Below, piece by piece: positions 56,065-64,000 of a DNA stretch of 64,000 bases. Below the pieces are notes generated by a model that was not told where the DNA came from, searched no databases, and saw only the letters and a list, made by a program, of their open reading frames with translations. The position numbers and the translations under genes are program-made. The stretch spans positions 393,033,601-393,097,600 of the forward strand of contig NC_090319.1 of the NCBI RefSeq assembly GCF_040869045.1, read 5' to 3'. Source of the DNA: Eurosta solidaginis. Taxonomy: Eukaryota; Arthropoda; Insecta; Diptera; Tephritidae. Position 1 is the stretch's first letter. Each line of letters starts with the position of its first letter.

Positions 56065-59000
56065 TATTTACTGAAAATCTAATATTCAGATAAGTACGAT
56101 AGTTTTAGAGCGATCATATTTCATTCCGCGGGTTTCACATCAGAAACTCCCTCCAGTAAAAAATTAATCTCTCTGTTTGAAAAGGGTACCCTAGGCTCGT
56201 TTAGATGCATTTAAAATACAGAAAACTATCGTATGCCAGTTGAATTAAGAATTATCGTATTAGCGATACATCTTTAGCTTCACCAGAAGGGAATGCTATT
56301 TTCAACTGCTTCCCAAATCTTATTTGAGCTGACAAAAACTGCTTAAGAAAATTTTGATTTGATATTTAGCTTGGAACGTGCGGAAAACCGAATTGAAACC
56401 AACATTTTCCCACGCCTTTTAAAATTTCGAGCTACGAATAATGTTAATAATTTTTTATATACATAAGTATATGTATAAGTACGTACATATGTATAATATC
56501 TCGCATATATTAATTGCACAAACTGCCATTGGGGTTAATAATGCTTCAAACTTCCTTATTTTACTTTTAATATTTTAATGTATAAATGAGTACTAAAGAT
56601 TTCATGGAGATTAATAGGTATAAAATATCGTAAGAAAATGAAGTCCCGACAAATACATTTGTATATAATGCGATGATCATTATTTATTAAAAACAACTGC
56701 CATGTTTCAGGAAATGATTGGCAAACGTTTATTTTCCAACTTATTTGAAGAAGCAACATTCAAGTTTATGAGGTTAAAATATTCAATAATAGAGCATTGC
56801 TCAAGACTGTTTTATATTGATATCAAAATAATTATCGCCTATGCATTTTATAAAGAAAGGTTTGGTTAAAAAAATGTGTGTGTAGAATATTTAGTACGGT
56901 GATTTTTTTTCGTAGTTGTGATGATAACTTATGTCAAACTCATGACAGTCACATTCTTTTCTGCTTACTTTAATGCAGAGCTTTTTGATTAATTATATAC
57001 TTCTCGGATTATGAGCAAATACTTTCATTGGACAGTTTAAATTAAAATCTCATTAATAAAGGTCAATTGCACACAAAAGTCGAAATTAAAAACAAAACAA
57101 AAAGCAAATGATATAAAGTAAGTATTACGCGTTTGTGTTTAGCGAAGCGCAACAATTGTCAAAATATTAATGAAAGTTGCTATCAATTTCAAACTACCCT
57201 TTGGGCAAATGATGACAACTGGAAAGTTGCACTTGGTTTTCATCGTTAGATCTGTTCTTGCATTTTCGTGAATATTAATAATTCAAAGAATTTGACATAT
57301 CATAACCTAAACATTTCTAAAAGTACAAGGCAATATATTCAAAAACGGAATATAATGTAATTACAAGTACTTCTGTACGTAAACTATACAAGTTAAACTA
57401 AATTTTTAGTTTATAAGCTTACAGCAACATTACTTAAAGCTATTCAAGAAAGAAATTATTAAATATAACGCGTAAATGAAACAGCCCTGCAGTTATTCCC
57501 AATATAGTGCCAAAGTAATCCTGGAATAATCATCTTCCTAAGATCCCGAAACAGCCCGGAAATAATGCAGAAAAAATCCTGGAATTACTCTGAAAATATT
57601 CCCTTAACTTTTTTTGTAAATTTAAGTAAAACCAATTTGATATCTTTTCGACAAAATACGAGAATTTTTCGAGTCAGCCGGAGTAATGTCTGTGTGTTTT
57701 TATATCGATAATTGAATTGATTTCTTTTTGGAAGAGATTCGATTTTTTCTATCCAACGTGTGCTCTAAAAGTTTCCTAAAATTTTAAGCAAAACTATGGA
57801 AACAGAATTTCATGAAAATTGTTTAAAAGAATTAAAATCTCAAGATTTCTGAACTTGTTAAAACGAAAGTTATTAATTCTTTTGATGGAAATTTATGTAA
57901 ATTATCTTATAAAGGTTCATGTTCTCTGGGCCCTTGACAGGTCTGCCGTCATTGTCTTTCTTAAACACCAGTACTTTCCGATGCCCTTTACGATAACAAT
58001 TGGTCACCCCAATAACATCTTTATGTTAAAGTTGGGGTTATGTTTCATGTGTAATAGAACCAGGACTGTGATATCTGGGTAACATTTATTTGGTGATCAG
58101 TATGCGATACATCACGTACCTCTACCTGGAGGGTAGTTCTTTATTACAATAAAAATGTATGAGCTACATTAATCTGTATACTACAAACATAAAAAGTTTA
58201 TGTATTTTGCACAATGTGTACAATGTTTTGTGTACATATTCGAATTTATAAGATGTGAAACCAAAATTTCCCATACAATTTTTATAGTAAACTGAAAAGC
58301 CCGATGCGGACACCTAGATCAAAAGGGAGCTAACTCAAAAGTCTAAAATTTTGAAGCTATGAGTACCACCGGGTTTCTTAATTTAATACCTCCACTTATC
58401 AGCGAGAAAAGGCTTTGTTAAAAATAAAAATTGCATTGGCGCATATGAGGGAAGCAGAGAGTTTTTCTCGTTTTCTCGTCGATCATAGTTAACACGTATA
58501 CAGGCAATTATAATTAATAGTGATTATTAATTTATATTAATCACAAAAAAAATTAAAAAATTAAATAAATAAATCTTGAAATAATAAAAATTGTCTTTAA
58601 AATTTTAATGCTATGGCATTCACGTCCACGAATGTGATGAAGCCATGTATTGACATCTAAAAAGAAATTCGAGCGTTGCGCCAAAGAAAAACAAAATAAT
58701 TTTAAATATCCTTACATTCACACTTGCATACATACATTAATCTGCGCATATTCACACATCTGTATAATCATAGCTGCCATAACATTAAAGCAACAAATGT
58801 CAAGCCGAATAATTTAGCAGAATCTAAATGCCGACAAACATGCGTGATAGGAGAAATAGTACCGACCATGGGAAGGTAATATGACTCTGAAATGTCTTCG
58901 TTCCTTTTGTTGAGATTCGAATTGTAGTTGCTAAAACATTTTATACAAATGCAATTTCGTCCCACAAATTTACCCTGCAATGACAATTTAACACATTGGC

Positions 59001-59685
59001 TGACAGCACATTGGAGTGATTACAACCAAAATCCTTCTCTATTAGCCAGAGTATACGGAGTGATGATGTAAAAGACCTGCGTTCATATGAGCATGTTGGA
59101 AGTTGGCTACCTATAGGCAATACGGATATCAAAGCTATATTCGGAGGTCCGATATAGAGAGAGGTGATATCCCGACACATGCAAGAAGCTATTTCACTTG
59201 AGTTTGTGACGGTTTTTCGTCTAAAAAGTTAATGGCAAATGTAGAGGGGAGCTACGAAATTGTTAGTTCTTATCAGAGTAACAAGTAATATTTAAATTAA
59301 GGAGGTGCCATCAAGAACTTGGTCATATTTTGGTGTGAGTGATGAATTGTGTTGTGGGTCTAATATTTTTTTAACTCTTCAACTAATTTTTCGGTTTGGT
59401 ATTCATCTGCGTTCTCTCCTTTTAATTTTCAAGATAACATGTCTGCAGGAAGCCAAGGTACCTTTCCCATAATTAACGTTGTGAATATGTCAGTTGGTAG
59501 TTGGCCAAATTAGTTAAGAAAGGAGAAAATTTAGATAGCCACATATGTTTACGTAGATTCCCTTGGTGTTGTGTTATCTCGTCGTAACTGACGAAGTTCG
59601 TGCATTTTGAAAGTCACTAGCACCAAGATTTTTTAAAAATAGATGCTTAGTTATTAAAAAATTTTATACACAGAGTATATTAACT
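56065..59685. other. No recognised gene
   Basis: 3.6 kb of AT-rich sequence. Small frames (56556-56759, 57819-58082, 58768-59180) do not match a family I know. A texture of GGAATAATC/GAAATAATGC repeats lies at 57490-57605. Confidence 0.35.
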
Positions 59686-60224
59686 TTGATAGGATAATGG
59701 TTGGCTGTGTAGAAATTGACTTCCATGTATCAAAATTATCAGTATCGAAAAAAAATTTGATTGAGCCATGTCCGTCCTTCCGTCTGTCCATTAACACGAT
59801 AACTTGAGTAAATATTGAGATATCTGATATTTTCACCAAATTTGGTACACGAGCTTATCTGGACCCAGAATAGATTGGTATTGAAAATGAGCGAAATCGG
59901 ATGATAACCACGCCAACTTTTTATATATATAAAATTCTGATAAACACAAAAAACTTGATTATTTAGTAAATAATATAGCTAGAATGTTGAAATTTGACAT
60001 GTGGACTGATATTGAGATTCTTGATAAAAATTTGAAAAAATTTTTTTAAATGGGCGTGGTATCGCCCACTTGTGATAAAATCAATTTTACAAATATTATT
60101 AATCAAAAATCGTAAAACTTATCGTAACAAAATCCGGCAGAGAGGTTGCCTTACTATAAGGAATACTTTGAAGAAAAATTAACGAAATCGGTTAAGGACC
60201 ACGCCCTCTTTTATATATAAAAGA

Positions 60225-61443
60225 CTAGAAGACCCAGCAGACGTTGTCCTGCCCTAAACTTGGCCTATCTGCATACATTTTAATAAGCTTTTTCCGTCTG
60301 ACTCTGCTCTCCACCCCCTCCCCCCCCCCCCTCTTCGCTTTTTCTTAATCCTTTTATTCCCTCCTCCCTCCGTATTTTTCGCTTCATCTATCTCCATATA
60401 CGTCTCATTCTATCTCTTTCTCAATCTCCTTCTCTCTTCTCTCTTCTCTCAATTTCTTCTCATTCTTCTGCATCCCTTATTGCCTGTCCAAGAGGGTGGT
60501 ATGTATTTTATTCCAATCCCAGTCCCAGTCCCACTCCGAGTCTCAGTCCCAGTCCTAGTCCTAATCCCAGTCCCAGTCCGTCTCTGGATAATATATTACT
60601 CTGTACTAAAGCACTCATCAATAGCTTTCATTTAATATCCATATTGTATAAACACTGTCTAATCATTAACTGGCCCACGTTTTGGCCTATATCTCGAGAC
60701 CCTAGTCTAATCAACAGCTTTCATTTGATATCCACATTCTATAAACACATTCTAGGGGTACCCAGGTCCACGTTTTGGCCTATATCTCGAGACCCGAATC
60801 ACCCAGGGGTATGAAAATTACCCTCTAATAAAACACTAATCAACAGCTTTCATTTGATATCCACATTCTATAAACACATTCTAGGGGTACCCGGGTCCAC
60901 GTTTTGGCCTATATCTCGAGACCCGAGTCACCCAGGGGTATGAAAATTACCCTCTAATAAAGCACTAATCAACAGCTTTCATTTGATATCCACATTCTAT
61001 AAACACATTCTAGGGGTACCCAGGTCCACGTTTTGCCTATATCTCGAGACCCGAATCACCCAGAGGTATGAAAATTACCCTCTAATAAAGCACTAATCAA
61101 CAGCTTTCATTTGATATCCACATTCTATAAACACATTCTAGGGGTACCCAGGTCCACGTTTTGGCCTATATCTCGAGACCCGAATCACCCAGAAGTATGA
61201 AAATTACCCTCTAATAAAGCACTCATCAACAGCTTTCATTTGATATCCATATTCTATGAACACATTCTACGGGTACCCGGGTCCACGGTTTGGCCTATAT
61301 CTCGAGACCCTAGTCACCTATATTTCAAGTTAGATCAGACTACACACGGGGTGCAAAACAAATTCAAAATCGGTTGAGTAGTTTAGGAGTCCATTGGCCT
61401 CAATTGTGTGACACGTTTTTTTTATATATTAAGAAGAAGAAGA
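60225..61443 (-). mobile_element. Helitron-type element, nested in family A
   Basis: On the minus strand it begins TCTTCTTCTTCTTAATATAT after an A (61444) and ends CTAG (60225-60228) before a T (60224). A 3' hairpin, GCAG-GACAACGT-CTGC, lies just inside (60237-60252). The interior has a pyrimidine-rich tract with CCAGTCCCAGTCCCACTCC and a tandem array of about 128-bp units. Confidence 0.8.
60640..61320 (-). repeat. 128-bp minisatellite inside the Helitron
   Basis: AACAGCTTTCATTTGATATC recurs near 60711, 60841, 60969, 61098 and 61228, with units about 128-131 bp long that also share CCACGTTTTGGCCTATATCT. Adjacent units differ at only a few bases. Confidence 0.85.
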
Positions 61444-61974
61444 TTTTCAAAAGGGTTGTGGACGAATAAAATAAGCTATATCTTTGCAAAAAAGAGCTCT
61501 ATATCAGTGGTATTTCATTTCCCAAGGGGATTTATAACAGTAAATTTGAAAAACTTAAAAAAGGGGCGATTATGACTAAGCAATTTTCTATGTTTCGGAA
61601 GTCATAACTCGAAGAAAAATTTACATATCGTAACAAAATTGGGTACACATATTTTCCTTATAGCAGACAATATTTCTAGAAAAAATGGAGGGGATCGGTT
61701 AAAGAACACGGCAACTTAGGTATAAAACAAGTTTAAAAGGGTCGTAGACTAGAATAATAAGCTATAACTTAGCAAAAAATAGTTTTGAATCAATGATATT
61801 TCACTTATCAAGTTTTATTGTAAGAGGACAGGGGGGGGTGGGACATTTTCTTTTTAAACGGGCGTTGCCACGTGTTATATAGAAAAGTAATTTAGCTGAA
61901 ATGAAATGTACAATTGAAGCTCACGCTGAGTATATAATGTTCGGTTACACCCAAACTTAGACACCTTTACTTGT

Positions 61975-62985
61975 TTATTTTAAATATACATTTAAATAGC
62001 GCTATTATTTTGCCGCCGGTTGTAGGTAAGTGTGAATTTACGTATGTATATTTAAACGAACTTTATAGTTTTTCTTCACTTTCGTTTAAATTTTTCTTCC
62101 TGTATTTATAAATTTTGTTTCCGTCAGCAAATTAATTCAAGTCAAACAATTTTTTTATTGCTGACAAAGCTGAGCTTTTTGGAGCACATACTTAACTCAT
62201 TATTTAGCCTGTGGCAGGGCACGAAAATAAACTTTAAAAAATTATTTTCATTCGTTCATCGCTCATCTTATCATTTATGCTTTCTATAGTTTTGTACACT
62301 TTGGAAACGTTTTATCATTTGCATCTGAACTTTATATATATAGATTTCTTAGTTTCATTGAAAGGAAAAATCATTTGTTTGGTCAAAATCAAATTCAACA
62401 AATATATTCATTCGACAAGGTCTCCCGACCTATATATGTAACTATGAGTACATACATATAAGTTAATATTTACAATACAATGTGGATAAGATTGGCACTT
62501 GGAATGGGAAGGTTTGATATTAAGCTGAACTCCTTGAACATTGGATTAAAAAAATAAATACAATTTCGTCCCCTGTCCTGTAGGCGACTGAAGCAGTTAA
62601 TTGGGAGTAGTTTGATTTGCATTAATGTACTCGTAATCGAGTTGAATGACTTAGAAATACATCTACACTGCGTGGTACATAAATGTGTCTGCACTTACAT
62701 ATGTGTATATGTTTGCATGAAGGCCTAAGAGCGTTTCAGATTAGTACATATTTTTATAGTGGCATACATTTTTACTTTTCTAGTATTAAGTAAGTTATAG
62801 ATGTAAAAATGTATAGTCTTTACAGAACCCAACCAAGAGAATCAAGCTAGGTATGTAGTCAAATGAAAGCAAATCTGCATACATATCTCGATTGGCCGTG
62901 CGGAGCGAGATGCTTGAAGAACAGCTTATATCCAAACTCAATTCAAAGCTGGCTCGGGATAACAAGTGAATTCGTTTTAAAACAA
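61975..62985. other. No recognised gene
   Basis: Nothing supported. Confidence 0.35.
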
Positions 62986-62989
62986 TTAA

Positions 62990-63633
62990 TTATCACCTTT
63001 TTTCCGAGAACTATACCAGAGACGGACTGGGACTGGGATTAGGACCACCCTCTGGGACTGGCAATAAGAGATGAAGGAGAATGAGAAGAACTTGAGAGAA
63101 GAGAAAAGAGGGTAGGAGAAGGAGACTGAGAAGGAGACAGAGTGGGACGAAATAGAGATANNNNNNNNNNNNNNNNNNNNNNNNNNNNNNNNNNNNNNNN
63201 NNNNNNNNNNNNNNNNNNNNNNNNNNNNNNNNNNNNNNNNNNNNNNNNNNNNNNNNNNNNAAATAGAGATAGATGAATCGAAAAAGACGGAGGGAGGAGT
63301 GAATAAAAGATTAAGATTATTAGATAGATTATTTATTAAGATAGATAATTATCACCTTTTTCCGAGAACTAGACCAGAGACGGACTGGCAATAAGAGATG
63401 AAGGAGAATGAGAAGAACTTGAGAGAAGAGAAAAGAGGGTAGGAGAAGGAGACTGAGAAGGAGACAGAGTGGGACGAAATAGAGATAGATGAATCGAAAA
63501 AGACGGAGGGAGGAGTGGATAAAAGATTAAGAAAAATATAAGAGGGGGAGGCAGAGTTAGACGGAAAGAGCTTATTAAGATGTATGCAGATAGACCAAAT
63601 TTAGGGCAGAACAACGTCTGCCTGGTCTGCTAG
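62990..63633 (+). mobile_element. Helitron 3' part, duplicated around an assembly gap
   Basis: It ends with hairpin GCAGA-ACAACG-TCTGC (63606-63621) and CTAG (63630-63633) before T, as in the copy at 32581. The block from TTCCGAGAACTA to GACGAAATAGAGATA occurs on the left of the gap (63002-63160) and again at 63360-63487. Confidence 0.75.
63161..63260. other. Assembly gap of 100 N
   Basis: Exactly 100 N, a common placeholder for unknown length. AAATAGAGATA flanks it on both sides. Confidence 0.99.
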
Positions 63634-63639
63634 TATGTA

Positions 63640-64000
63640 TATAAATATACAGTTCCCACGAGAAATTTTTTTTTAAACATATGTAGATATTTCTGTAGAA
63701 TTTCAAAATCTATAAGAATTATGATTTTGATTTATTTGCGTTATTGTTTACAATTTAAAAAAAACGGGTAAAAACCGAAAAATTAGGCGACTCAAAACGT
63801 TATTTCCTACTTAGTTTTAAAACTTTTAATTAACTAGATTTTTTGTTACTGGAAATGTGTGAATTTTAAATCACTTTGCAAAAATTCCTTGAAACCAATA
63901 AACAATTTGTAAAGAAATATAAATTCGGTCATATTGCCCCAAATACCACTGAAGCTGCTTTTTTAACACTTTAAAATTCAAGATCTCAACGTCTTGAACT
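63640..64000. other. No recognised gene
   Basis: AT-rich, nothing supported to the window edge. Confidence 0.35.

Larger units (their letters stand above)
59690..61972 (-). repeat. Family A element hosting a nested Helitron
   Basis: Left end AAATTTGATTGAGCCATGTC / CGTCCTTCCGTCTGTCC; right end GCTCACGCTGAGTATATAAT then GTTCGGTTACACCCAAAC and CTTAGACACC. It carries TAAATGGGCGTGGTATCGCC and repeated GGTTAAGGACCACG-type blocks. The Helitron at 60225-61443 splits it. Confidence 0.75.

Noticed and set aside
57819..58082. 87-codon + strand frame
   Set aside because: No family resemblance, no splice context, AT-biased composition.
60640..61320. CRISPR-like regular repeat
   Set aside because: Units are about 128 bp and directly adjacent, with no short repeat and unique spacer pattern; this is a eukaryotic minisatellite.

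Overview
The window looks like nuclear DNA of a higher fly, most likely a tephritid fruit fly: AT-rich, short-exon genes with GT-AG introns, the Drosophila-style start context CAAAATG, a tandem prolyl 4-hydroxylase alpha (P4H-alpha) cluster, and many repeats. The species is inferred, not proven. All host genes found lie on the minus strand, and exons were joined by hand from splice sites and phase.

Layout: (1) 593-993 is a damaged P4H-alpha copy, exons 1 and 2 only. (2) 6682-10897 is a complete seven-exon P4H-alpha gene whose joined exons give 630 codons. (3) 14762-42832 is a nine-exon P4H-alpha gene that best fits PH4alphaEFB (558 residues). Its first intron is 20.3 kb and its seventh is 5.3 kb. 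(4) Inside the first intron, on the same strand, lies a two-exon gene for a four-pass membrane protein with an N-terminal NPAF motif, called here sanpodo (spdo), the Notch/Numb-pathway regulator (28953-30939). From 42.9 kb to the right edge I find no host exon.

The P4H-alpha genes encode ER-lumen enzymes that hydroxylate prolines of collagen-type chains using Fe(II), 2-oxoglutarate and ascorbate. Both complete genes keep the HxD...H iron ligands and the 2-oxoglutarate lysine. They share some exon boundaries and phases, so they are diverged duplicates. The left-edge copy shares its promoter-side flank with the 6.7-10.9 kb gene, so it is a more recent segmental duplicate. spdo has no biochemical link to them; it is a nested neighbour.

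Most of the remaining sequence is mobile-element debris: at least six families of non-LTR retrotransposon fragments, including a three-level nest in PH4alphaEFB intron 7; Helitron-type elements with recognisable termini; a tRNA-derived SINE family (five copies); a hAT relic and a hAT-type MITE with perfect 8-bp target duplications; several long-TIR MITEs; a CTCGCGAG-rich foldback family; a 226-bp near-perfect palindrome; and a dispersed family (family A) ending in a GTTCGGGTGTAACCGAAC palindrome. One 100-N assembly gap lies at 63161-63260 between duplicated Helitron sequence.
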